From Pseudomonas gingeri (GTDB lineage: Bacteria > Pseudomonadota > Gammaproteobacteria > Pseudomonadales > Pseudomonadaceae): a DNA stretch of 64,000 nt. The position numbers and the translations under genes were made by a program. The stretch covers positions 248,001 through 312,000 of the forward strand of contig NZ_JACAPR010000010.1 of NCBI RefSeq assembly GCF_013385635.1, read 5' to 3'. This document shows positions 8,873 through 17,588 of this stretch, piece by piece (position 1 is the first letter of the stretch; each line of letters starts with the position of its first letter). Under the pieces are notes generated by a model, which saw only the letters and a program-made list of their open reading frames with translations, made no database searches and had not been told where the DNA came from.

Positions 8873-11269
8873 ATGAAGACAACCATCGAATTGCCTCTCC
8901 TGCCATTGCGCGATGTCGTGGTGTATCCGCACATGGTTATCCCGCTGTTCGTGGGGCGCGAGAAGTCTATCGAAGCCCTCGAGGCCGCGATGACGGGCGA
9001 CAAGCAGATCCTGCTGCTGGCCCAACGTAATCCTGCCGATGATGACCCGGGCGAAGATGCACTGTATCGAGTCGGTACCGTGGCCACTGTCCTGCAATTG
9101 CTCAAGCTGCCCGATGGTACCGTCAAGGTGCTGGTGGAAGGCGAGCAGCGCGGTACCGTCGAGCGTTTCAGCGAAGTCGATGGTCATTGCCGTGCGGAAG
9201 TGGCGCTGATCGAAGAAACCGACGCCCCGGACCGCGAGTCCGAAGTTTTCGTGCGCAGCCTGTTGTCGCAGTTCGAGCAGTACGTGCAACTGGGCAAGAA
9301 AGTGCCTGCCGAGGTCCTGTCCTCGTTGAACAGCATCGATGAGCCAAGTCGCCTGGTCGATACCATGGCGGCCCACATGGCGCTGAAGATCGAGCAGAAA
9401 CAGGAAATTCTGGAAATCGTCGAGCTGCCGGCCCGTGTCGAACACGTCCTGGCACTGCTGGACGCTGAAATCGACCTGCTGCAGGTTGAAAAGCGCATCC
9501 GTGGTCGCGTCAAGAAGCAAATGGAGCGCAGCCAGCGCGAGTACTACCTGAATGAGCAGATGAAGGCCATTCAGAAAGAGCTGGGTGATGGCGACGAAGG
9601 CCATAACGAAATCGAAGAGCTGAAAAAGCGCATCGATGCCGCCGGCCTGCCGAAAGATGCCCTGACCAAGGCCCAGGCCGAGCTGAACAAGCTCAAGCAG
9701 ATGTCGCCGATGTCGGCTGAAGCCACGGTCGTGCGTTCCTACCTCGACTGGCTGGTGCAGGTGCCCTGGAAGACCCAGAGCAAGGTGCGCCTGGACCTCA
9801 AGCGTGCCGAGGACATCCTCGATGCCGACCATTATGGCCTGGACGAGGTCAAGGAACGGATTCTCGAATACCTCGCCGTGCAGAAGCGCGTGAAGAAGAT
9901 TCGCGGCCCGGTGTTGTGCCTGGTCGGTCCTCCGGGTGTGGGTAAAACCTCCCTGGCGGAATCGATTGCCCACGCAACCAATCGTAAATTCGTACGCATG
10001 GCCCTCGGCGGCGTGCGTGACGAAGCGGAAATTCGTGGTCATCGCCGGACTTATATCGGTTCGATGCCAGGAAGATTGATACAAAAGATGACAAAGGTGG
10101 GTGTGCGCAACCCGCTGTTCCTGCTCGATGAAATCGACAAGATGGGCAGCGACATGCGTGGCGATCCGGCCTCGGCCCTGCTGGAGGTCCTGGACCCCGA
10201 GCAGAACCACAATTTCAACGATCATTACCTGGAAGTCGACTACGACCTGTCCGATGTAATGTTCCTCTGCACCTCCAACTCGATGAACATTCCGCCGGCG
10301 CTGCTGGACCGTATGGAAGTGATCCGCCTGCCGGGTTACACCGAGGACGAGAAGATCAATATCGCCACCAAGTACCTGTCGCCCAAGCAGATCCAGGCCA
10401 ACGGCCTGAAGAAAGGCGAGCTGGAATTCGAGGTCGAGGCGATCCGTGACATCATCCGTTACTACACTCGCGAAGCCGGTGTACGTGGGCTGGAGCGGCA
10501 GATTGCCAAGGTCTGCCGCAAGGCGGTGAAGGAGCATGCACTGGAAAAACGTTTCGCGGTGACGGTGACTTCCGACCTGCTGGAGCACTTCCTGGGGGTG
10601 CGTAAATTCCGCTACGGCCTCGCCGAACAGCAGGATCAGATCGGTCAGGTGACCGGCCTGGCCTGGACCCAGGTGGGCGGCGAATTGCTGACCATCGAGG
10701 CGGCAGTGGTGCCGGGCAAGGGTCAGTTGATCAAGACCGGCTCCCTCGGTGATGTGATGGTCGAGTCGATCACCGCGGCCCTCACCGTGGTGCGCAGCCG
10801 CGCCAAGAGCCTGGGCATTCCGCTGGACTTCCATGAGAAGCGCGACACCCATATCCATATGCCGGAAGGGGCTACGCCGAAAGATGGTCCTAGCGCGGGT
10901 GTAGGAATGTGTACGGCGTTGGTGTCAGCCTTGACGGGGATCCCTGTGCGTGCGGACGTCGCCATGACCGGCGAAATCACCCTGCGGGGTCAGGTGCTTG
11001 CGATTGGCGGTTTGAAGGAAAAACTGCTCGCCGCCCACCGTGGCGGAATCAAGATTGTGATCATTCCAGAAGAGAATGTGCGCGATCTGAAGGAAATTCC
11101 TGACAATATCAAGCAGGATCTTCAGATTAAACCAGTTAAATGGATTGACGAGGTCCTGCAAATTGCGCTGCAATACGCGCCGGAGCCCTTGCCAGATGTG
11201 GTTCCGGAGATCGTCGCGAAGGATGAGAAACGCGATTCGGATTCCAAGGAAAGAATCAGTACCCATTAG
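8873..11269 (+). CDS. lon: ATP-dependent Lon protease
   Basis: Cytoplasmic AAA+ serine protease that degrades misfolded and regulatory proteins. The 798-residue product has the N-terminal substrate-binding LON domain (LPLLPLRDVVVYP), a coiled helical segment, Walker A GPPGVGKT, Walker B LFLLDEIDK, and the C-terminal protease domain with the Ser674/Lys717 dyad (PKDGPSAG and GGLKEK). The start MKTTIELPLL at 8873 has a GAGGCG ribosome site and gives the family length. It lies between clpX and hupB and is preceded by a heat-shock-like promoter. Confidence 0.97.
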   Translation: MKTTIELPLLPLRDVVVYPHMVIPLFVGREKSIEALEAAMTGDKQILLLAQRNPADDDPGEDALYRVGTVATVLQLLKLPDGTVKVLVEGEQRGTVERFSEVDGHCRAEVALIEETDAPDRESEVFVRSLLSQFEQYVQLGKKVPAEVLSSLNSIDEPSRLVDTMAAHMALKIEQKQEILEIVELPARVEHVLALLDAEIDLLQVEKRIRGRVKKQMERSQREYYLNEQMKAIQKELGDGDEGHNEIEELKKRIDAAGLPKDALTKAQAELNKLKQMSPMSAEATVVRSYLDWLVQVPWKTQSKVRLDLKRAEDILDADHYGLDEVKERILEYLAVQKRVKKIRGPVLCLVGPPGVGKTSLAESIAHATNRKFVRMALGGVRDEAEIRGHRRTYIGSMPGRLIQKMTKVGVRNPLFLLDEIDKMGSDMRGDPASALLEVLDPEQNHNFNDHYLEVDYDLSDVMFLCTSNSMNIPPALLDRMEVIRLPGYTEDEKINIATKYLSPKQIQANGLKKGELEFEVEAIRDIIRYYTREAGVRGLERQIAKVCRKAVKEHALEKRFAVTVTSDLLEHFLGVRKFRYGLAEQQDQIGQVTGLAWTQVGGELLTIEAAVVPGKGQLIKTGSLGDVMVESITAALTVVRSRAKSLGIPLDFHEKRDTHIHMPEGATPKDGPSAGVGMCTALVSALTGIPVRADVAMTGEITLRGQVLAIGGLKEKLLAAHRGGIKIVIIPEENVRDLKEIPDNIKQDLQIKPVKWIDEVLQIALQYAPEPLPDVVPEIVAKDEKRDSDSKERISTH

Positions 11270-11295
11270 TAGAGATCTTGCCTGGGTGGGCTTCC

Positions 11296-11324
11296 TTGAC
11301 AGCTTTTTAGAGCCCTTGTTATAA
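11296..11324 (+). promoter_or_regulatory. Sigma70 promoter of hupB
   Basis: TTGACA at 11296-11301, an exact -35, a 17-base spacer, and TTATAA at 11319-11324. The expected start near 11331 leaves a leader of about 88 bases before the GTG start of hupB. Confidence 0.75.
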
Positions 11325-11418
11325 AGCGGCTCTTAAGTGTCTGTAGGCCATTCAGCACCTGTTTTAGCTTTCACCAAAAAACTTAGAAACATACTCAATA
11401 GATATAAGGGGACTTAGA

Positions 11419-11691
11419 GTGAACAAGTCGGAACTGATTGATGCTATCGCTGCATCTGCTGATATCCCGAAAGCCGCTGCTGGCCGTGCGCTGGACGCAG
11501 TAATCGAATCCGTCACTGGCGCTCTGAAGGCTGGCGACTCCGTTGTACTGGTTGGTTTCGGTACTTTCTCTGTTACCGATCGTCCTGCTCGCATTGGTCG
11601 TAACCCACAGACCGGTAAGACGCTGGAAATCGCTGCAGCCAAAAAACCAGGTTTCAAAGCCGGTAAAGCACTGAAAGAAGCGGTCAACTGA
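11419..11691 (+). CDS. hupB: DNA-binding protein HU-beta
   Basis: Small nucleoid protein that bends DNA as a dimer. The 90-residue length and the signature [19 protein letters not shown], including the RxGRNPxTG beta arm near residues 58-65, identify it. It starts with GTG at 11419, which follows AAGGGG about 9 bases upstream; no ATG start fits. Its own strong sigma70 promoter lies ahead. The position directly after lon is conserved in Pseudomonas and enterobacteria. Confidence 0.97.
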   Translation: MNKSELIDAIAASADIPKAAAGRALDAVIESVTGALKAGDSVVLVGFGTFSVTDRPARIGRNPQTGKTLEIAAAKKPGFKAGKALKEAVN

Positions 11692-11744
11692 GTTTCTTTC
11701 AAGCCTTTGCCTATCCGGGTCGGGTTCACTCCTGACTTGGCAGC

Positions 11745-11832
11745 GGAGCGGTAAAACGGTCGGGCAGACCTTTCAGGGTAGCGCCGACCCGTCAGCCGAG
11801 GGTCGCACGTTCGATCTTCGTCCGCTCCGCCA
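11745..11832 (+). pseudogene. tRNA-like element with tRNA-Asp-type acceptor stem, probably a degenerate tRNA
   Basis: A perfect 7-bp acceptor stem GGAGCGG (11745-11751) pairs with CCGCTCC and is followed by G and CCA (11830-11832), exactly as in tRNA-Asp. A GTTCGAT T-loop-like motif and a GTC triplet at the Asp anticodon position are present. However, the body is 88 rather than 77 nt, and neither the T stem (GCACG/TTCGT) nor the anticodon stem pairs well. A strong terminator follows. It is best read as a decayed or rearranged tRNA-Asp; a working non-canonical tRNA cannot be excluded. Confidence 0.45.
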
Positions 11833-11838
11833 GTTACG

Positions 11839-11868
11839 AGAAGGCGCATCCTCGGATGCGCCTTTCTT
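11839..11868 (+). terminator. Rho-independent terminator after the tRNA-like element
   Basis: An 11-bp stem AAGGCGCATCC/GGATGCGCCTT with a TC loop, followed by TCTTCT. It ends hupB/tRNA transcription before ppiD. Confidence 0.75.
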
Positions 11869-11933
11869 CTATCCGGATTCTACCCACGCTCCACGGTTGC
11901 CTATTTTGAAGTTCAACCGTTTCTGGGGGACGC

Positions 11934-13793
11934 ATGCTGCAAAATATCAGGGACAATTCACAAGGCTGGATTGCCAAGACCATTATCGGGGTCATCGTCG
12001 CATTGATGGCGCTGACCGGTTTCGATGCCATTTTCCGGGCTACCTCCACCAGTCAGGACGCGGCCAAGGTCAATGGTGAGGAAATCACCCAGAACGAGCT
12101 GAGCCAGGCGGTCGACATGCAACGCCGCCAGCTGATGCAACAGCTGGGCAAGGATTTCGACGCGTCGCTGCTGGATGAAAAGATGCTGCGTGAATCCGCT
12201 CTGAAAGGGCTGATCGATCGCAAGCTGTTGCTGCAGGGCGCCGAGAAATCGAAATTCGCTTTCTCCGAAGCGGCGCTGGACCAGGTCATTCTGCTGACAC
12301 CTGAATTCCAGGTGGACGGCAAATTCAGTCCTGATCGTTTCGATCAGGTGATTCGCCAACTGGGCTACAGCCGTATGCAGTTCCGCCAGATGCTGGCCCA
12401 GGAAATGCTGATCGGCCAGGTGCGCGCCGGTCTGGCGGGCAGCGGTTTCGTGACCGATACCCAGGTGTCGGCCTTTGCCCGTCTGGAGAAGCAGACTCGC
12501 GATTTCTCCTCCTTGAGCATCAAGTCCGATCCGTCGGTCGTGAAACTGACCGATGATGAGGTCAAGGCTTACTACGACAAGCACGCTAAGGAATTCATGA
12601 CCCCGGATCAGGTGGTGGTGGATTACCTGGAGTTGAAGAAGTCTTCCTTCTTTGACCAGGTCAGCGTCAAGGACGAAGACCTGCAAGCCTTGTATCAGAA
12701 AGAGACGGCCAACCTGTCCGAGCAACGTCGGGCCGCGCATATCCTGATCGAAGTGAACGACAAGACCACCGACGCCCAGGCCAAGGCCAAGATCGAAGAG
12801 ATCCAGCAGCGTCTGGCCAAGGGTGAGAACTTCGCCGCCCTGGCGAAGGAGTTCTCCCAGGACCCGGGTTCGGCCAACAATGGTGGTGACCTCGGTTTCG
12901 CCGGTCCTGGCGTCTACGATCCGGCCTTTGAGAAAGCGCTGTATGCGTTGAACAAGGACCAGGTGTCGGTTCCGGTGCGCAGTGAGTTCGGTTATCACCT
13001 GATCAAGCTGCTGGGTGTCGAAGCACCTGAAGTGCCGACCTTTGCCAGCCTGAAAGACAAGCTGACCCGTGAGCTGAAGGCCCAGCAGGTCGAGCAGCGT
13101 TTCGTCGAGGCGACCAAGCAACTGGAAGACTCGTCGTTCGAAGCCTCCGATCTGGCCCAGCCGGCCCAGGACCTGAACCTGAAGGTACAGACTTCCGCTC
13201 CGTTCGGCCGTGAAGGCGGCGAAGGCGTAGCGGCGAATCGCGCCGTGGTGACTGCCGCGTTCAGCCCGGAAGTCCTTGACGAGGGGGCCAACAGCACCGC
13301 CATCGACCTGGATCCGGATACGGTCATCGTCTTGCGTGCCAAGGAGCACCGCAAGCCCGAGCAACTGCCGCTGGAAAGCGTTGATGCGAGCATTCGCAAG
13401 CAACTGACCAAGGAACATGCCACCGCGGATGCCAAGGTCAAGGCTGAAGGATTGATCGCCAGCCTGCGTGATGGCAAGGCGCTACCTGCCGGCTTGTCCT
13501 GGAAAGTCCAGGAAGCCGCGACCCGTGGTCAGGAAGGTGTCGATCCTGCCGTGCTGCAGGCGCTGTTCCGCATGCCGAAGCCTGAAGCCAAGGACAAGCC
13601 GACCTTCAATACCGTGACCCTGGCTGATGGTAGCCTGGTGATCGTGCGCCTGAGTGGCGTGAACGAAGGTGCTGCACCGACCGATGAGGAGAAAGCCTCC
13701 TATCGTCGCTTCCTCGCTTCGCGTATCGGCCAGCAGGATTTCGCCGCGTATCGCAAGCAACTCGAAGGCCAGGCTGACATCAAGCGCTTCTGA
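11934..13793 (+). CDS. ppiD: Periplasmic chaperone / peptidyl-prolyl isomerase PpiD
   Basis: Inner-membrane-anchored SurA-like folding factor that acts on proteins leaving the Sec translocon. The 619-residue protein has a single N-terminal membrane anchor (TIIGVIVALMALTGFDAIF, about residues 16-34), a SurA-N-type chaperone domain, a parvulin domain (about 265-360, QRRAAHILIE to FGYHLIKL), and a C-terminal chaperone part. Length and order match the family. It follows hupB as in other Pseudomonas. In P. aeruginosa, as I recall, fabI comes next; here the next gene is the npp transporter on the opposite strand. Confidence 0.95.
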   Translation: MLQNIRDNSQGWIAKTIIGVIVALMALTGFDAIFRATSTSQDAAKVNGEEITQNELSQAVDMQRRQLMQQLGKDFDASLLDEKMLRESALKGLIDRKLLLQGAEKSKFAFSEAALDQVILLTPEFQVDGKFSPDRFDQVIRQLGYSRMQFRQMLAQEMLIGQVRAGLAGSGFVTDTQVSAFARLEKQTRDFSSLSIKSDPSVVKLTDDEVKAYYDKHAKEFMTPDQVVVDYLELKKSSFFDQVSVKDEDLQALYQKETANLSEQRRAAHILIEVNDKTTDAQAKAKIEEIQQRLAKGENFAALAKEFSQDPGSANNGGDLGFAGPGVYDPAFEKALYALNKDQVSVPVRSEFGYHLIKLLGVEAPEVPTFASLKDKLTRELKAQQVEQRFVEATKQLEDSSFEASDLAQPAQDLNLKVQTSAPFGREGGEGVAANRAVVTAAFSPEVLDEGANSTAIDLDPDTVIVLRAKEHRKPEQLPLESVDASIRKQLTKEHATADAKVKAEGLIASLRDGKALPAGLSWKVQEAATRGQEGVDPAVLQALFRMPKPEAKDKPTFNTVTLADGSLVIVRLSGVNEGAAPTDEEKASYRRFLASRIGQQDFAAYRKQLEGQADIKRF

Positions 13794-13819
13794 AGCCGCT
13801 GATACTGCCTAGCCACACA

Positions 13820-13851
13820 CAAGAAGGCCGCTCAATCGAGCGGCCTTCTTG
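13820..13851. terminator. Bidirectional terminator between ppiD and nppD
   Basis: A 14-bp stem CAAGAAGGCCGCTC with its complement and a 4-base AATC loop. A/T-rich flanks on both sides let it serve both convergent genes. Confidence 0.85.
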
Positions 13852-13877
13852 TTTATGTACTTCAGGGCACGGGGCAG

Positions 13878-15491
13878 TCAGGGGGCGACGGACCCGGGAA
13901 CGAGAAACGCCGCCTCCAGCAGCTTTTTCGTATAGGGATGCTGCGGTGCGGCAAAGATCTCCTGCGCCGCCCCTTGCTCGACCACCTGGCCATGCTTGAC
14001 CACCATCAGCTGATGGCTCAGCGCCTTGACCACAGCCAGGTCGTGGCTGATGAACAGGTAGGTCAGGTTGTACTTGACCTGCAGCGAGCGCAGCAGCTCG
14101 ACGACCTGGCGCTGTACGGTGCGGTCTAGGGCCGAGGTCGGCTCATCCAGGAGGATCAGCGCCGGCTTGAGTACCAGGGCCCGGGCGATGGCGATCCGTT
14201 GCCGCTGTCCACCGGAGAACTCGTGGGGATAGCGGTGGCGGGTCTGTGGGTCGAGGCCGACTTCCTTCAGCGCGGCGATGATCGCCTGCTCCTGCTCGGC
14301 GGCTGTGCCGATCTTATGGATGCGCAGGCCTTCACCGACAATCTCGCTGACACACATGCGCGGGCTGAGGCTGCCGAACGGGTCCTGGAACACCACCTGC
14401 ATTTCCCGTCGCAACGGTCGTACCTGCTGCTGGGACAGGCAGCTCAACGACTGGCCTTCGAAGCGGATATCGCCTTTGCTGCCGATCAGTCGCAGGATCG
14501 CCAGGCCGAGGGTCGACTTGCCCGAACCGCTTTCACCGACGATTCCCAGGGTCTGGCCCTGGGGGAGGCTGAAGTTGATGCCGTCCACTGCCTTGACATG
14601 GTCCACTGTACTGCGCAGCAGGCCTTTCTTGATCGGGAACCAGACCTTCAGGTCCTCGACTTCCAGCAATGGCGCGCCGGCCTTGTTCGCCGCCGGTTCG
14701 CCACGCGGCTCGGCGCTGAGCAATTCACAGGTGTAGGGATGTTGCGGCTTGCAGAACAGTTCCTCGCAGTCCGCCTGTTCTACGATACGCCCGCTCTGCA
14801 TCACACAGACCCGATGGGCGATCCGCCGCACCAGGTTGAGGTCATGGCTGATCAACAGCAGCGCCATGCCCAGGCGCGCCTGCAGTTCCTTGAGCAAGTC
14901 GAGGATCTTCAGTTGCACGGTGACGTCCAGCGCCGTGGTCGGCTCGTCGGCGATCAGCAGCTCGGGTTCGTTGGCCAGCGCCATGGCGATCATCACACGC
15001 TGGCGCTGACCGCCGGAGAGCTCGTGTGGCAGCGCCCTGAGGCGTTTGTGCGGCTCGGGTATGCCTACCAGCTCCAACAGCTCCAGGGTGCGTCGTGTGG
15101 CCACCTTGCCGGTCAATCCCTTGTGGATGCCGAGCACTTCGTTGATCTGCTTCTCGATGGAGTGCAGCGGGTTCAACGAAGTCATCGGTTCCTGGAAGAT
15201 CATCGCGATACGGTTGCCGCGAATATGCCGCAGGGTTTTCTCCTTGAGGGCCAGCAGGTTCTGCCCGGAGTACTGGATGGTCCCGCTCGGATGATGCGCC
15301 AGGGGGTAGGGCAGCAGGCGCAGGATCGAGTGTGCCGTTACCGACTTGCCGGAGCCGCTTTCGCCAACCAGGGCCAGGGTTTCGCCACGGCGGATATCGA
15401 AGCTGACGCTCTCGACCACGCGCTGGCGGTGTTCGCCGACGACAAACTCCACCGCGAGGTCGCGCACTTCGATCAGATTGTCCTGATTCAT
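13878..15491 (-). CDS. nppD: ABC importer ATP-binding protein, dual ATPase (YejF/NppD-type)
   Basis: Powers peptide uptake on the cytoplasmic face. The 537 residues contain two full ABC domains in tandem, each with a Walker A GESGSGKS, a signature SGGQRQR and a Walker B ([12 protein letters not shown] and [12 protein letters not shown]). The double-domain layout is typical of YejF-like proteins. It is the last gene of the five-gene minus-strand operon, one base after the upstream permease stop. The npp name follows the P. aeruginosa nppA1A2BCD operon, which imports peptidyl nucleoside antibiotics and peptides; assignment is by family and gene order. Confidence 0.9.
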   Translation of the reverse strand: MNQDNLIEVRDLAVEFVVGEHRQRVVESVSFDIRRGETLALVGESGSGKSVTAHSILRLLPYPLAHHPSGTIQYSGQNLLALKEKTLRHIRGNRIAMIFQEPMTSLNPLHSIEKQINEVLGIHKGLTGKVATRRTLELLELVGIPEPHKRLRALPHELSGGQRQRVMIAMALANEPELLIADEPTTALDVTVQLKILDLLKELQARLGMALLLISHDLNLVRRIAHRVCVMQSGRIVEQADCEELFCKPQHPYTCELLSAEPRGEPAANKAGAPLLEVEDLKVWFPIKKGLLRSTVDHVKAVDGINFSLPQGQTLGIVGESGSGKSTLGLAILRLIGSKGDIRFEGQSLSCLSQQQVRPLRREMQVVFQDPFGSLSPRMCVSEIVGEGLRIHKIGTAAEQEQAIIAALKEVGLDPQTRHRYPHEFSGGQRQRIAIARALVLKPALILLDEPTSALDRTVQRQVVELLRSLQVKYNLTYLFISHDLAVVKALSHQLMVVKHGQVVEQGAAQEIFAAPQHPYTKKLLEAAFLVPGSVAP

Positions 15492-15492
15492 G

Positions 15493-16512
15493 TTATTTCC
15501 TCGGGTCGAAGGCGTCGCGAGCGGACTCGCCGATAAATACCAGCAGGCTCAGCATGATCGCCAGTACGGCAAAGGCGCTCATGCCCAGCCATGGCGCTTG
15601 CAGGTTGGACTTGCCCTGAGCCACCAGTTCGCCGAGGGACGGCGCTCCCGGCGGCAGGCCGAAGCCGAGAAAGTCGAGGGCGGTCAGGGTGCCGATGGCG
15701 CCGGTGAGAATGAACGGCATGAAGGTCATGGTCGAAACCATGGCGTTGGGCAGGATATGGCGGAACATGATTGCGATGTTCTGCATCCCCAGCGCCCGGG
15801 CCGCGCGGACATATTCCAGGTTGCGGCCACGCAGGAACTCGGCGCGGACCACGTCCACCAGGCTCATCCAGGAGAACAGCAGCATGATCCCCAGCAGCCA
15901 CCAGAAGTTCGGCTGGACGAAGCTGGCGAGGATGATCAGCAGGTACAGCACCGGCAGGCCCGACCAGATCTCCAGGAAGCGCTGGCCGGCCAGGTCGACC
16001 CAGCCGCCATAGAAGCCCTGCAGCGCCCCGGCGATCACCCCGATGATCGAGCTGAGGACCGTCAGTGTCAGGGCGAACAGTACCGAGATGCGGAAACCGT
16101 AGATCACCCGTGCCAGCACGTCACGGCCCTGATCGTCGGTCCCCAGCAGGTTGTCCGCCGAGGGCGGGGCGGGCGCCGGGACCTTCAGGTCGTAGTTGAT
16201 GCTCTGGTAGCTGAAGGGAATCGGCGCCCAGACCACCCAGGCATCCTTGGCCTTCATCAGTTCACGGATATACGGGCTCTTGTAGTTGGCCTCCAGCGGG
16301 AACTCGCCGCCGAAGGTGGTTTCCGGGTAGCGCTTGAGGGCCGGGAAATACCAGGCGCCGTCGTAGTGCACCACCAGCGGTTTGTCGTTGGCGATCAGCT
16401 CGGCACCGAGGCTCACGCCGAACAGGATCAGGAACAGCCACAAGGACCACCAGCCGCGCTTGTTGGCCTTGAAACGCTCGAAGCGTCGGCGATTGAGGGG
16501 GGATAACTTCAT
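15493..16512 (-). CDS. nppC: ABC importer permease (YejE/NppC-type)
   Basis: The second membrane subunit of the peptide importer. The 339-residue protein begins MKLSPLNRRRFERFKANKRG, a cytoplasmic basic N-terminus typical of YejE. It then has a first membrane helix (SLWLFLILFGVSLGAELIA), a large periplasmic segment, and the BPD transporter core with an EAA loop (VRAARALGMQNIAIMFRHIL). Spacing to both neighbours is one base, so the operon is translationally linked. Confidence 0.9.
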   Translation of the reverse strand: MKLSPLNRRRFERFKANKRGWWSLWLFLILFGVSLGAELIANDKPLVVHYDGAWYFPALKRYPETTFGGEFPLEANYKSPYIRELMKAKDAWVVWAPIPFSYQSINYDLKVPAPAPPSADNLLGTDDQGRDVLARVIYGFRISVLFALTLTVLSSIIGVIAGALQGFYGGWVDLAGQRFLEIWSGLPVLYLLIILASFVQPNFWWLLGIMLLFSWMSLVDVVRAEFLRGRNLEYVRAARALGMQNIAIMFRHILPNAMVSTMTFMPFILTGAIGTLTALDFLGFGLPPGAPSLGELVAQGKSNLQAPWLGMSAFAVLAIMLSLLVFIGESARDAFDPRK

Positions 16513-16513
16513 C

Positions 16514-17587
16514 TCAATGCTCCCGATGTTCGAAGTCGATGCGTGGGTCTACCAGGGTGTAGGTCAGGTCACCGATCAGTTTCACCACCAGGCCCAGGAG
16601 GGTGAAGATGAACAGGGTGCCGAAGACCACCGGATAGTCGCGGTTGATCGCCGCCTCGAAGCTCATCAGGCCGAGGCCGTCGAGGGAGAAGATCACCTCC
16701 ACCAGCAACGAACCGGTAAAGAAGATGCCGATGAAGGCCGAGGGAAAGCCGGCGATCACCAGTAGCATCGCGTTGCGGAACACGTGGCCGTAGAGCACCC
16801 GGCGTTGCGTCAGGCCCTTGGCCTTGGCGGTGACCACGTATTGCTTGTTGATTTCATCGAGGAAGCTGTTCTTGGTCAGCAGGGTCATGGTCGCGAAGTT
16901 GCCGATCACCAGCGCGGTGACGGGCAGGGCCAGGTGCCAGAAATAGTCGAGGATCTTGCCGCCCATGCTCAACTGGTCGAAGTTGTTCGAGGTCAGTCCG
17001 CGCAGGGGAAACCAGTCCAGGTAGCTGCCGCCGGCGAATACCACGATCAGCAGGATCGCGAACAGGAATGCCGGGATGGCATAACCGACGATGATCGCCG
17101 AACTGGTCCAGACATCGAAATGACTGCCGTGGCGGGTGGCCTTGGCGATCCCCAGCGGGATCGAGACCAGGTACATGATCAGGGTGCTCCACAGCCCGAG
17201 GGAGATCGACACCGGCATCTTTTCCCGGATCAGGTCGATGACCTTGGCGTCACGGAAGAAGCTGTCGCCGAAATCCAGGGTCGCGTAGTTCTTGATCATG
17301 ATCCACAAGCGCTCCGGCGCCGACTTGTCGAAGCCGTACATGTGTTCGATTTCCTTCACCAGCGCCGGGTCCAGGCCCTGGGCGCCGCGATAGCTGGAGC
17401 CGGCCACCGAGACTTCCGAGCCGCCGCCGGCGATCCGGCTGGTGGCGCCCTCGAAGCCTTCGAGCTTGGCGATCATCTGCTCCACCGGGCCGCCGGGGGC
17501 CGCCTGGATGATCACGAAGTTGATCAGCAGGATGCCGAACAGGGTCGGGATGATCAGCAACAGTCGCCGAAAAATATAAGCCAGCAT
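16514..17587 (-). CDS. nppB: ABC importer permease (YejB/NppB-type)
   Basis: First membrane subunit of the peptide importer. The chosen start [21 protein letters not shown] at 17587 gives 357 residues and the classic YejB/DppB N-terminus with its first membrane helix; a longer reading frame upstream has no membrane character and overlaps the preceding gene. It contains the PGGPVEQM motif after helix one and an EAA loop ([21 protein letters not shown]). It starts one base after the nppA2 stop. Confidence 0.9.
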   Translation of the reverse strand: MLAYIFRRLLLIIPTLFGILLINFVIIQAAPGGPVEQMIAKLEGFEGATSRIAGGGSEVSVAGSSYRGAQGLDPALVKEIEHMYGFDKSAPERLWIMIKNYATLDFGDSFFRDAKVIDLIREKMPVSISLGLWSTLIMYLVSIPLGIAKATRHGSHFDVWTSSAIIVGYAIPAFLFAILLIVVFAGGSYLDWFPLRGLTSNNFDQLSMGGKILDYFWHLALPVTALVIGNFATMTLLTKNSFLDEINKQYVVTAKAKGLTQRRVLYGHVFRNAMLLVIAGFPSAFIGIFFTGSLLVEVIFSLDGLGLMSFEAAINRDYPVVFGTLFIFTLLGLVVKLIGDLTYTLVDPRIDFEHREH

Positions 17588-17588
17588 C

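Noticed and set aside
8840..10858. A 672-codon minus-strand open frame across lon
   Set aside because: Antisense to a complete lon gene; low-complexity His/Gln-rich composition typical of reverse-strand artefacts.
11745..11832. Intact functional tRNA-Asp
   Set aside because: Length and T and anticodon stems do not fit a cloverleaf, although the acceptor stem does. Kept as tRNA-like only.
11364..11849. A 161-codon minus-strand open frame over hupB and the tRNA-like element
   Set aside because: It is antisense to hupB and its N-terminus (GGADEDRTCDPR) is the classic false protein read from a tRNA complement.
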